Part shown: positions 1 to 7,643 of the stretch, one piece after another
Layout: the number at the start of each line of letters is the position of its first letter
Numbering within the stretch: position 1 is the first letter of the stretch
Source: Acidisoma silvae
GTDB lineage: Bacteria; Pseudomonadota; Alphaproteobacteria; Acetobacterales; Acetobacteraceae
Direction: 5' to 3'
NCBI RefSeq assembly: GCF_020618775.1
Contig: NZ_JAESVB010000020.1
Span: 1 to 57,184, forward strand
Length of the DNA stretch: 57,184 nt
The notes under the pieces: model-generated
Database searches by the model: none
Seen by the model: only the letters and a program-made list of their open reading frames with translations
What the model was told of the DNA's origin: nothing
Program-made: the position numbers and the translations under genes

Positions 1-684
1 GAGATGACCCTTGCCATCACAGGACTCCAACTCGAAATCGGCACTTTCCCCCGCGCGGGCGCGGACAAGCTCCACCAGCCAACGGGGCCGGCCAACGCCT
101 GGCACTGGTAGGGGCGACGACGGCAAGACCGAGATCCGCCATCGCGTCAGGGCAGCGGTCGGCTGCCCAAAATCCACGGCCTCGGTCTGGCGACGCCAGC
201 GGCGGAGCGCGATGCCCATCGTGCCGGACGCTTCGGCCGCGAGCTGCAGCCGCCGTGAGATCGGCATCGGCAGGCGCGCGATTTCTCCGATGGCAAGGCC
301 TAAACTCCCGTGGCGCAAACCTTCTTCGAGACAGGCGAGAACGGTCTTATCGTCCCCACCATCCAGGAAGATGACCACTTCGGGTTTCAATCCGGCTTGC
401 GCGAGGGCGGGCGCGAAAAGGTCGGGACGGTCCAGACACCAGAGGACCTTTCGCTTGGCGCGAGCGGCGATCCCCGCCACGAAAAGGGCGGCCGCCGCAC
501 CATCGATCGTGCCATTGCCGCCGCCGGCGACCTCGTGCAGCGCGCCAAAGGCGAGGCCACCGCCCGGGATCTTGGCGTCGAGCACGTCGAGACCAAACGG
601 CAGCACCGCGGCCGGCCGCCGATTGCGCGCCTCGATGCGCTGGATCTCAGCGCGCAAAGCATCAATGGCGGGACGAGGCCGCAA
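1..684 (-). CDS. imuA: ImuA, SOS mutasome protein (partial, runs off left edge)
   Basis: Translating the minus strand from about 684 to base 1 gives an uninterrupted frame of 228 codons with the ImuA/SulA-like RecA-fold pattern: an N-terminal helix (ALRAEIQRIEAR), then PAAVLPFGLDVLDAKIPGGG, FGALHEVAG, a KRKVLWCLDRPDLFAPAL strand and a C-terminal WLVELVRARAGES. ImuA acts with ImuB and DnaE2 in damage-induced mutagenic lesion bypass; those two genes would be expected just beyond the left edge. No ATG is in frame; TTG at 684 is the most upstream usable start after the in-frame TAA, with a weak ribosome site, so the start is uncertain. The family is usually 230-270 residues, so only a few residues are missing. 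A LexA box lies 35 bases upstream. Plus-strand open frames over this stretch are shadows. Confidence 0.82.
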   Translation of the reverse strand, partial: MRPRPAIDALRAEIQRIEARNRRPAAVLPFGLDVLDAKIPGGGLAFGALHEVAGGGNGTIDGAAAALFVAGIAARAKRKVLWCLDRPDLFAPALAQAGLKPEVVIFLDGGDDKTVLACLEEGLRHGSLGLAIGEIARLPMPISRRLQLAAEASGTMGIALRRWRRQTEAVDFGQPTAALTRWRISVLPSSPLPVPGVGRPRWLVELVRARAGESADFELESCDGKGHL

Positions 685-718
685 TGGGTGTGCATCCGAA
701 AATGGAGGGAAGAATGTT

Positions 719-733
719 GTTCCTTATTTGTTC
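719..733 (-). promoter_or_regulatory. LexA box (GTTC-N7-GTTC)
   Basis: The plus strand reads GTTCCTTATTTGTTC, an exact match to the alphaproteobacterial LexA operator GTTC-N7-GTTC. It sits just upstream of the imuA frame, where SOS control is expected for imuA-imuB-dnaE2 operons. Confidence 0.85.
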
Positions 734-1077
734 TCACGCAGGGTAAGAGTCAAGCCAATGGTTCCGGCTAGGAGCCGGCGCGACATCACGTTGTCCGGTG
801 ACAGCTTAGCGCCGGGGATTGCGGCGCATCCGGGACCCCACGCCTTCCTGCTAGCCGTTATCGAAGAATGAATGTTGACAGATCATAAAGTGAACCCATT
901 CAGGCGATGCGGGGTCACAACCGAGTGATTATCGGCGGAGAAGCGGCAATACGATTTGTGCGTTCTGGGTGTAGCCCCACCTGAACGGCGTCGGCTTGGG
1001 TACCCGAGCCACCGCTCAAGATCGTGACGCTCCACCTGAAGAGTGCCCATCTCCTGGCAGAATAGAGAGTACGAACA
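734..1077. other. Intergenic region between imuA and the sugar-oxidation operon
   Basis: Divergent upstream region for imuA (minus) and the SDR gene (plus). Apart from the LexA box next to it I see no gene, repeat or clear promoter. The minus-strand open frames that extend over it are shadows of the SDR gene. Confidence 0.4.
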
Positions 1078-1956
1078 TTGACGTCTTCCGACCAAGCTAA
1101 AGATCCAACAGCACCCGCTTCCTTCGATCCCAGCCGCGTGCCCCAAGTTCCGTACAATCCCGTTCTGGCCGGCCAGCCCGCGCTGGTTACGGGCGCCAAT
1201 TCCGGCATCGGCAAGTCTGTTGCGATTGGTTTGGCCAAAGCTGGCGCCGATGTCGTAGTCAATTATGTGACGGAACCCGAAGCGGCCGAGGCCGTCGTTC
1301 AAGAGATCACGAACATGGGCCGACGCGCGATCGCGCTGAAGGCCGATGTCAGTCGGGAAGACGAAGTGGAAAAGATGTTTGCCGATGCCATCGCGCATTT
1401 TGGCACGCTGCACATCGTGGTCAGCAATGCTGGGCTCCAGCGCGATTCTGCCTATGATGAAATGACGCTCGAGCAGTGGAACACCGTGATCGGCGTCAAT
1501 TTAACCGGACAGTTCCTCTGCACGCGGGCTGCTACCCGGGAATTCAAGCGCCGCGGTGTGGTGCCCTCTGTCTCAAAGGCCGCTGGCAAGATCATCTGCA
1601 TGAGCTCAGTCCATCAAGTCATTCCCTGGGGCGGGCATGCAAATTATGCCGCTTCCAAGGGTGGGGTCATGCAACTTATGCGTTCCATTGCGCAGGAACT
1701 GGCGCCGCACTTCATCCGAGTCAACAGTATCGGGCCTGGGGCCATTCGCACACCGATCAACACTGCGGCTTGGCAAACGCCGGAAGCCTATGGCGATCTC
1801 ATGACGCTCGTCCCCTATAAGCGGATCGGAGAGCCTGATGATATCGCGCAGGCAGCCGTATGGCTGGCGTCTGAGGCAGCTGACTACGTTACGGGAGCCA
1901 CGCTCTTCGTCGATGGCGGCATGACGCTTTATCCCGGTTTCGCGACCGGCGGTTGA
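1078..1956 (+). CDS. SDR-family oxidoreductase, glucose 1-dehydrogenase-like
   Basis: Classical short-chain dehydrogenase of 292 residues with a roughly 30-residue N-terminal extension. The cofactor motif TGANSGIG is at 38-45, NAG at 117-119, and the catalytic Ser/Tyr/Lys at S176-S177, Y190 and K194 (YAASK). The C-terminal VTGATLFVDGGM is typical of glucose 1-dehydrogenase/3-oxoacyl-ACP-reductase-like SDRs. The chosen start is TTG at 1078, behind an AGAGAG ribosome site; no ATG precedes the Rossmann fold. It is the first gene of a plus-strand operon with a GMC oxidoreductase, DoxX, cupin, lactonase and VOC protein, which suggests NAD(P)-dependent oxidation of a sugar, polyol or related alcohol. 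Exact substrate unknown. Confidence 0.85.
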   Translation: MTSSDQAKDPTAPASFDPSRVPQVPYNPVLAGQPALVTGANSGIGKSVAIGLAKAGADVVVNYVTEPEAAEAVVQEITNMGRRAIALKADVSREDEVEKMFADAIAHFGTLHIVVSNAGLQRDSAYDEMTLEQWNTVIGVNLTGQFLCTRAATREFKRRGVVPSVSKAAGKIICMSSVHQVIPWGGHANYAASKGGVMQLMRSIAQELAPHFIRVNSIGPGAIRTPINTAAWQTPEAYGDLMTLVPYKRIGEPDDIAQAAVWLASEAADYVTGATLFVDGGMTLYPGFATGG

Positions 1957-1972
1957 GCGAGGAGTGGGGACC

Positions 1973-3541
1973 GTGGCAAACAACGAATTCGATGTCATCA
2001 TCATCGGCAGCGGTCCTGGCGGCGGCGCAGTGGCGCACCGGCTGGCTGCGACTGGCAAGAAAATCCTCATCCTTGAGCGCGGGGACTATCTGCCCCGTTC
2101 GCCTGCAAATTGGGATTCCAAGACGGTCTTCGTCGATGGCGCCTATCAGGTTGATGAGACGTGGTATGGCGGCAAAGGTGAGAGCTTCAAACCGGCCCTC
2201 CACCGGTATGTTGGTGGAAACTCAAAAGTGTATGGCGCGGCCCTGTTTCGTTTGCGGGAGCGGGATTTCGAGGAGGTCCAGCACAAGGACGGGATCTCTC
2301 CGGCCTGGCCGGTCAAATACGATGTTTTTGAACCCTATTACACCGAAGCGGAGCGGCTGTTCCATGTGCATGGTCAGCGCGGGGAAGATCCGCTGGAACC
2401 CGCAGCCAGTGGCCCTTATCCCTATCCGCCAGTCTCGCACGAGCCAAAAATCCAGGAACTGAACGACAGTTTGCGCGGGGAAGGGTTTAATCCCTATCAC
2501 TTGCCCCTTGGCATTCTGCTGGATGAAAAGAATGGCAAGCCAACACCGACAAGCATTTGTATCCGCTGCGATGCTTTTGACGGCTTTCCTTGCCTGCTAA
2601 ATGGCAAGGCGGATGCGCAGGTGGTGCTGATCGACCCCACGCTGAAACTATTTCCGAATGTCACCTTGATGACCGGCGCTTACGTGACGCGGCTGGAAAC
2701 TGATGTCTCGGGCCGTAGCGTTAAGCGTGTTATCGTGGAGCGCGAAGGTCGCCGCGAAGAATATTCGGCGGATATCGTGGTCGCCGCCTGCGGCGCCTTA
2801 TCATCCGCTCTGCTCCTGCTGCGTTCGGCCAGTGAGCATCATCCACGCGGATTGGCAAATGGCTCCGATCAGGTTGGGCGCAACTATATCCGGCACAATA
2901 TGAGCGTTCTGATGGCCCTTCTCAAAGAGCCGAACCATACCGTGTTCCAGAAAACGCTGGCCCTCAGTGACTACTATTTCAAATCAGACGATTGGAACTA
3001 TCCTCTCGGCTTGATCCAAATGTGTGCGACCTCTCATGCTGAGCAAATCAAAGGTGAATCGCTGCCGAGTTGGCTAGAATGGCTGCCCGACATGCCGTTT
3101 GACAAAATCGCCGAGCATTCGATGGACTTTTGGCTCCAAAGTGAGGATCTGCCGCGGCCGGAAAACCGGATCTACTACGATGGCGATCGTGTCATTCTCG
3201 ATGTCACCCAAAACAACATGGAAGCGCATCACCGCCTCAAGAAAAAGCTTGAGCACCTAATGAGCGCGGTCGGCGCACATCCGGTGCTGTTGGAGCGCAG
3301 CCTCTACCTAGGCAAGGATATTCCTATTAGCGGCACGGCGCATCAGGCAGGCACCGCGCGCTTTGGCATTGATCCCACGTCCTCTGTCTTAGATCTCGAT
3401 TGCAAAGCGCACGAACTTGACAATCTCTATGTTGCGGACGCGTCGTTCTTTCCCTCGATCGGGGCCGTCAACCCGACGCTCACAATCATCGCGAATGCCC
3501 TGCGAGTGGCCGACAAGATCAAAGAACGGCTGGTCGCATGA
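1973..3541 (+). CDS. GMC-family FAD-dependent oxidoreductase
   Basis: 522 residues from GTG at 1973, chosen over GTG at 1964 because a GCGAGGAG ribosome site ends 8 bases before it. The FAD-binding dinucleotide motif GSGPGGG is at 12-18 with ERGD at 35-38. The C-terminal GMC signature ADASFFPS...NP lies at about 488-501, and the partner active-site His is likely in TAHQAGTARFG. GMC enzymes oxidise alcohols or sugar carbons and pass electrons to oxygen, quinone or a partner. The start is 16 bases after the SDR stop, and the stop overlaps the next gene (ATGA). The nearest relatives are probably gluconate/glucose dehydrogenase-like or choline-dehydrogenase-like enzymes; the true substrate cannot be read from the sequence. 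There is no signal peptide, so it is cytoplasmic or anchored through the DoxX protein. Confidence 0.88.
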   Translation: MANNEFDVIIIGSGPGGGAVAHRLAATGKKILILERGDYLPRSPANWDSKTVFVDGAYQVDETWYGGKGESFKPALHRYVGGNSKVYGAALFRLRERDFEEVQHKDGISPAWPVKYDVFEPYYTEAERLFHVHGQRGEDPLEPAASGPYPYPPVSHEPKIQELNDSLRGEGFNPYHLPLGILLDEKNGKPTPTSICIRCDAFDGFPCLLNGKADAQVVLIDPTLKLFPNVTLMTGAYVTRLETDVSGRSVKRVIVEREGRREEYSADIVVAACGALSSALLLLRSASEHHPRGLANGSDQVGRNYIRHNMSVLMALLKEPNHTVFQKTLALSDYYFKSDDWNYPLGLIQMCATSHAEQIKGESLPSWLEWLPDMPFDKIAEHSMDFWLQSEDLPRPENRIYYDGDRVILDVTQNNMEAHHRLKKKLEHLMSAVGAHPVLLERSLYLGKDIPISGTAHQAGTARFGIDPTSSVLDLDCKAHELDNLYVADASFFPSIGAVNPTLTIIANALRVADKIKERLVA

Positions 3542-3999
3542 CCCTGCAGGTGGACGCCACCATCATTGTTCGCTGTCTGCTGGTGCTACTCTTTTTCCCA
3601 TTCAGCGCCTTGGACAAGACGCTGAATTTCAGGGGCGCCGTGGGTCAGGCGCAACAGCTATTCAAACAACGCCCCGTCGCGGTCGCCATGATTGCAATAG
3701 GCCTCATGGTGGAGATTTTTATGCCGCTTGGCATTGTAAGCGGTATCGCAGACCGCTTGGCTGCTTTCATTCTAGCGGGTTACTGCGCGGTGACCGCGCT
3801 GCTCTTTAAGCCGTTCTGGGAGCAAGGTGATTTCTGGGCGCACGGTCAGAGTAAGGGGCGAGACTTATTCTGGGATTTCCTCAAGAATTTTGCGCTCGCG
3901 GGTGGCTTCCTCCTTATCACGATCAATACGGACGGATCGGGTCTGCATGCGCTCTTGTCTGACCCGCTCCAGTCCTCTCATCCATATGCCACTCACTAG
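3538..3999 (+). CDS. DoxX-family membrane protein
   Basis: 153 residues with about four membrane segments (around 8-25, 48-70, 72-92 and 115-135). It has the DoxX pattern: a first helix ending FFPFSALDK, then KQRPVAVAMIAIGLMVEI and the ALLFKPFWEQGDFW loop. It overlaps the GMC gene by ATGA, so translation is coupled. DoxX proteins accompany oxidoreductases and may connect them to the quinone pool. Here that would make it the membrane partner of the GMC enzyme, which is inferred from context only. Confidence 0.82.
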   Translation: MTLQVDATIIVRCLLVLLFFPFSALDKTLNFRGAVGQAQQLFKQRPVAVAMIAIGLMVEIFMPLGIVSGIADRLAAFILAGYCAVTALLFKPFWEQGDFWAHGQSKGRDLFWDFLKNFALAGGFLLITINTDGSGLHALLSDPLQSSHPYATH

Positions 4000-4010
4000 G
4001 GATGTCCATC

Positions 4011-4451
4011 ATGCCCGAAGCTCCGAGCATTCCTTATTGGCACCTTTGGTGCGATGAAACTGGCGTCAGCCACCAGACGCAATGCAACTTGACGAACTGG
4101 GAATTCAAGGGTGTTGGCAAAGCCGCTCCCCAGTGGAACAACCAGATGGCGCGTGCCGACTCGACCGTCGTTTTTACCGTTCAACCCGTCGGTTGGGTCG
4201 GCGAATGGCATGAAAATCCCGCGCCACAGTGGATTGTTGTTTTGTCTGGACGCTGGTGGATTGAAGCGATGGACGGAACGCGCATCGAACAAGGGCCGGG
4301 CGAGTTCTCGCTCGGCGAGGATCAGGGCTGTACAGCGACGGCTGATGGAAGAAAGGGCCATCGGTCAGGCACGATTGGCGACGAGCCGGCAGTTTTGATG
4401 ACGGTGCAGCTTCACGTTCCGCCTGTCCATAAACCGGGCCATTTTACATGA
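4011..4451 (+). CDS. Cupin-fold protein
   Basis: 146 residues from ATG at 4011, which has TAGGGA 8 bases upstream; the ATG at 4002 has none. The middle contains a single cupin barrel pattern: WHENPAPQWIVVLSGRWWIEA, then IEQGPGEFSLGED, then a late His in KGHRSGTIGDEP. Few metal-ligand His residues are evident, so it may be a sugar-binding or isomerase-type cupin rather than a dioxygenase. It lies between doxX and the lactonase gene and overlaps the lactonase by ATGA, which points to the same pathway. Specific reaction unknown. Confidence 0.72.
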   Translation: MPEAPSIPYWHLWCDETGVSHQTQCNLTNWEFKGVGKAAPQWNNQMARADSTVVFTVQPVGWVGEWHENPAPQWIVVLSGRWWIEAMDGTRIEQGPGEFSLGEDQGCTATADGRKGHRSGTIGDEPAVLMTVQLHVPPVHKPGHFT

Positions 4452-5350
4452 ATGGTGATTTTGAGATCTTCGACGAACGCTTCCATGCGCTCGCTTTACC
4501 CAACGCGCCCCTGGAGAAACTATCCGAGGGTTTTCGTTGGCTTGAAGGTCCGGTCTGGTTTGCAGACCTTAATTGTCTCTTGGTCAGCGATCTTCCCAAT
4601 GATCGAATTATGCGCTGGACAGAGTCTGGTGGCGTTTCTGTGTTTCGTCAGCCGAGCGGCTTCGCCAATGGTCATACCCGCGATCGCCAAGGCCGGCTGA
4701 TTGGCTGTTCGCACCAGCACCGCTGCATCATCCGGACCGAGTTAGATGGGACGATCACAGTATTAGCCGACCGCTATGAGGGCAAACGGCTGAATGCGCC
4801 GAATGACATTGTCTGCAAGTCGGATGGTACAATCTGGTTCAGTGATCCCCACTATGGCATCAACACCGACTACGAGGGCGGAAAACAGACGCCAGAGTTA
4901 CCACCCAGCCTATACTGCCTAGATCCATCTGACGGCGCGTTGACCATTGTGGCGGATGATTTCGCGGGGCCGAACGGATTGTGCTTTTCACCCGATGAAA
5001 GCTTGCTTTATGTCGCAGAAAGTGGACCGCAATTCACGCCAAATCCAATTCAGCATATCCGTGTTTTCGATGTTGCCGGAAATCAGCTGACCAATGGGCG
5101 CGTCTTCTATAAGGCGTCTCCCGGTTTTTCTGACGGCTTCCGTTGTGACGAAGATGGCCGCATTTGGAGCAGTGCTGCCGACGGCGTGCACTGCATTGCG
5201 CCGGAGGGCGTTCTGCTGGGGAAAATTAAGGTGCCAGCCGTCGTTTCCAACCTTACTTTTGGTGGTCGAAACCGTAGCCGCTTATTCATCTGCGCATCGC
5301 AAACCCTCCATGCGATTTACCTTAACGTTCGTGGTGCCGCTCGGCTATGA
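4448..5350 (+). CDS. SMP-30/gluconolactonase/LRE family lactonase
   Basis: 300 residues forming a six-bladed propeller of the SMP-30 type. Diagnostic pieces are FRWLEGPVWF near the N terminus (first metal-ligand Glu), LNAPNDIVCKSDGTIWFSDPHYG in the middle (Asn and Asp ligands), FAGPNGLCFSPDESLLYVAES, and SDGFRCDEDGRIW (Asp). These enzymes hydrolyse sugar lactones using one divalent metal. Together with the SDR and GMC oxidoreductase upstream this completes an oxidation-plus-lactone-opening sequence. It overlaps the cupin (ATGA) and the next gene (ATGA). Cytoplasmic: no signal peptide. Confidence 0.88.
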   Translation: MNGDFEIFDERFHALALPNAPLEKLSEGFRWLEGPVWFADLNCLLVSDLPNDRIMRWTESGGVSVFRQPSGFANGHTRDRQGRLIGCSHQHRCIIRTELDGTITVLADRYEGKRLNAPNDIVCKSDGTIWFSDPHYGINTDYEGGKQTPELPPSLYCLDPSDGALTIVADDFAGPNGLCFSPDESLLYVAESGPQFTPNPIQHIRVFDVAGNQLTNGRVFYKASPGFSDGFRCDEDGRIWSSAADGVHCIAPEGVLLGKIKVPAVVSNLTFGGRNRSRLFICASQTLHAIYLNVRGAARL

Positions 5351-6174
5351 AGTCTATCGATAGGCTGGCTTACGTGAGCGTCACGGTATCCGATCTTGGG
5401 CGGATCGGAGCCTTTTATCGGGATGCGCTTGGTTTCCGACGAGGTGAAGTCTCAAACCATGTCATCGACGGATACCCAGGGCGTCGATTGATGATGCATT
5501 TGGGAGAGCAGTCGGTTGAACTGTTTCAACCAACCATGCCGGGCAATCCTTATCCCGAAGCACGCACTGCGCACGACCCTTGGTTCCAGCATATTGCCGT
5601 CGTCGTTTCCGATATCGACCGCGCCCATGCAGCGCTTAACGCATATGATATTGAACCCATCACGCGAGGTGGCCCGCAGTTTCTGCCACCGTCATCGGGT
5701 AGCGTACAGGCATTTAAATTTCGTGACCCAGACGGTCACCCATTGGAACTGCTGCAATTTCCACCTCGCTCCGGCGATCCAAAATGGCAAGAGAGATCAT
5801 CTGACAGCCCTTTTTTGGGGTATGATCACACCGCCATTGTGGTGCAGGATCTTGACCGCAGCATCGCATATTACCAATCGTTAGGCCTTCGCGTGACATC
5901 TCGGGGCGTTAACCATGGCAGCGCGCAAGCAAGACTCGATAGTGTCGATGACCCGACTGTCGATGTGGTGGCGCTTACGGCCGCACAATCGCTGACACCG
6001 CATGTGGAGCTGCTGTGCTATCGTGGACCGGCTCTATGCGAACAGCCCGATGCCATTTCGGCGTCTGACATTGCATCCTGCCGATCGATGTTCGCATGGT
6101 CAAAATTGATAGAGCCGGCTTTGACTACACTCACTGAGCAAGACCCAGATCGGCATGCCTGGGGATCTGAGTAA
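5347..6174 (+). CDS. VOC-superfamily protein with two glyoxalase-like modules
   Basis: 275 residues with two vicinal-oxygen-chelate modules. The first, about 5-140, begins RLAYVSVTVSDLGRIGAFYRDALGF and ends FRDPDGHPLELLQFP; the second begins near 158 with GYDHTAIVVQDLDRSIAYYQ. Metal ligands fit a His near FQHIAVVV and the terminal Glu of HPLELL in the first module; the second is shorter and diverges after HVELLCY. Members include glyoxalases, ring-cleavage dioxygenases and epimerases. It is the last gene of the operon, coupled to the lactonase by ATGA. Hairpins follow its stop. Confidence 0.82.
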   Translation: MKSIDRLAYVSVTVSDLGRIGAFYRDALGFRRGEVSNHVIDGYPGRRLMMHLGEQSVELFQPTMPGNPYPEARTAHDPWFQHIAVVVSDIDRAHAALNAYDIEPITRGGPQFLPPSSGSVQAFKFRDPDGHPLELLQFPPRSGDPKWQERSSDSPFLGYDHTAIVVQDLDRSIAYYQSLGLRVTSRGVNHGSAQARLDSVDDPTVDVVALTAAQSLTPHVELLCYRGPALCEQPDAISASDIASCRSMFAWSKLIEPALTTLTEQDPDRHAWGSE

Positions 6175-6201
6175 GGTAATAGTTAGCCCGGTGATGTCTA
6201 A

Positions 6202-6220
6202 GATGCGCTATTGGCGCATC
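6202..6220. terminator. Hairpin after the VOC gene
   Basis: A perfect 7-bp stem, GATGCGC/GCGCATC, with a TATTG loop lies 28 bases after the VOC stop, between convergent genes. There is no T-tract, so termination is plausible but not proven. Confidence 0.45.
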
Positions 6221-6260
6221 GGATTCACGGAATGCCAAAGGCAACAGTGGGGGGAAAGCC

Positions 6261-6302
6261 GAATGTCGGCTCAGGAGCTGCAGACTCCACAAGCCGACAT
6301 TC
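6261..6302. repeat. Inverted repeat of the AATGTC-GCT type between convergent genes
   Basis: Perfect 11-bp arms, GAATGTCGGCT at 6261-6271 and AGCCGACATTC at 6292-6302, with a 20-base loop. It lies between the VOC gene and formate dehydrogenase, which converge. The AATGTC-GCT core resembles the dispersed intergenic repeat seen near 14.6, 27.1, 34.4 and 50.6 kb, so it may be a repeat remnant as well as a terminator. Confidence 0.55.
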
Positions 6303-6359
6303 AGGACCATCTCGTATAGCGAGACGGCTGACGTTCAAATGTATGCCGTTGGTAGCGGG

Positions 6360-7520
6360 TTAGGTTAGCTTATAGGAAGAAGCACCCGTCCCGGCCAAGC
6401 TGCCTGCTTTGACAATCAGATATTCCTCGCGGATCGGTGTGCCATCGAAGTAGCTCTCGAGAATCTCGAGCGTGCCAGCCGCATAGCGTGTCTGGGCGGA
6501 GAGTGACGTTCCTGAGATATGCGGTGTCATACCGTTGAAGGGCATGGTTCGCCATGGATGATCTGCCGGAGCAGGTTGGGGGAACCACACGTCACCAGCA
6601 TAGCCCGCTAGCTGACCAGACTGCAGTGCACGCACGATCGCGTCACGGTCCACGAGTTTCGCGCGCGCGGTGTTGATGAGGTAAGTGCCACGCCTCATGA
6701 GGCCAAGCATACGATCATCGATAAAATGTTCGGTCGACGGATAGAGCGGCATCTGAAGGTTGACGATGTCGACGGCTTTGATCAGAGACTCGGCGTTCTC
6801 ATGATAGGTTAGGCCGAGTTCTTGCTCTACATCAGGCTTCAGCCGATACGGATCGGTGTAGTGCAGTTTCACACCAAAGGGCTTCAAGCGGCGTAACACC
6901 GCAAGGCCGATGCGCCCCGCGGCGATCGTGCCAAAATGCATGCCCTCGAGGTCATAGCTGCGGGAAACGCAATCTGCGATGTCCCAGCCGCCACGGACGG
7001 CGATCTCATGCGAGGGGAGATAGTTGCGGACCAGAGAGAGGACCATCATGACAACGTGCTCAGCCACGCTGATACTGTTGGAACCAGTGACTTCTGCGAC
7101 GGTGACACCGGCCTTGGCGGCAGCCGCGAGATCCACGTGGTCGGAACCAATACCGGCGGTCAGAGCGAGCTTCAGCTTTTTGGCCTTGGCGATACGCTCG
7201 GGCGTCAGGTAAGCGGGCCAGAAAGGCTGTGAGATGACAATCTCCGCATCCGGCAGATGCTTCTCGAACTCGGAGTTTGGACCGTCCTTGTCGCTGGTCA
7301 CGATCAGTTCATGACCCAGCTTCTCCAGATAGGAACGCAAGCCAAGCTCTCCGGAGACACACCCGATTAGTTCTCCCGGCAAAAAGCCAAGAGGGCCTTT
7401 GGGTGTGGGCGCGGTCTGACCGTTGGCGTAGCCTTCGATGACAGGAATGCTGTCGCGCGCATAGTGAGGCGGATAGCCCTTCTCGGGATCGGGATAAAGA
7501 ACGCAGAGAATCTTGGCCAT
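6360..7520 (-). CDS. fdh: NAD-dependent formate dehydrogenase
   Basis: 386 residues beginning MAKILCVLYPDP, matching the conserved start of the Pseudomonas sp. 101-type enzyme; ATG at 7520 has GGAG upstream. It oxidises formate to CO2 with NAD+, without metal. Features by position: N148 in GSNSISVAEH, the Rossmann motif AAGRIG at 200-205, D223 in LHYTDPYRL (NAD preference), catalytic R286 in NTARAK, D310 in AGDVWFPQPAP, H334 in GMTPHISG, and the C-terminal EEYLIV...GTGA. All catalytic residues are present, offset by about two from the reference enzyme. It lies downstream of a LysR gene on the same strand. Formate could come from the formamidase operon at 27-33 kb or from C1 metabolism; that link is inference. 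Confidence 0.95.
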   Translation of the reverse strand: MAKILCVLYPDPEKGYPPHYARDSIPVIEGYANGQTAPTPKGPLGFLPGELIGCVSGELGLRSYLEKLGHELIVTSDKDGPNSEFEKHLPDAEIVISQPFWPAYLTPERIAKAKKLKLALTAGIGSDHVDLAAAAKAGVTVAEVTGSNSISVAEHVVMMVLSLVRNYLPSHEIAVRGGWDIADCVSRSYDLEGMHFGTIAAGRIGLAVLRRLKPFGVKLHYTDPYRLKPDVEQELGLTYHENAESLIKAVDIVNLQMPLYPSTEHFIDDRMLGLMRRGTYLINTARAKLVDRDAIVRALQSGQLAGYAGDVWFPQPAPADHPWRTMPFNGMTPHISGTSLSAQTRYAAGTLEILESYFDGTPIREEYLIVKAGSLAGTGASSYKLT

Positions 7521-7624
7521 TTTCCAAACTCCTGTTGCCGTGCGGACCATCAGGTTTGTCCGTCAGCGGATGACTGGAAGATGCGCCTTCTGCCGGGAAG
7601 GTCTAATCGTTTGATTGGAACTCC

Positions 7625-7643
7625 TGATAAGCGCCAGTTATCA
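7625..7643. promoter_or_regulatory. Palindrome upstream of fdh, candidate LysR site
   Basis: TGATAA and TTATCA arms separated by 7 bases overlap the LysR stop codon and lie about 105 bases upstream of fdh. The spacing suits a LysR-type site, but it could equally be a weak hairpin. Confidence 0.3.

Noticed and set aside
11-871. Long plus-strand open frame (286 codons) at the left edge
   Set aside because: It is Arg/Ser/Pro-rich and lies antisense to the imuA frame, which has clear family motifs and a LexA box.
883-1413. Minus-strand open frame of 176 codons
   Set aside because: Antisense shadow of the SDR gene; composition is not protein-like.
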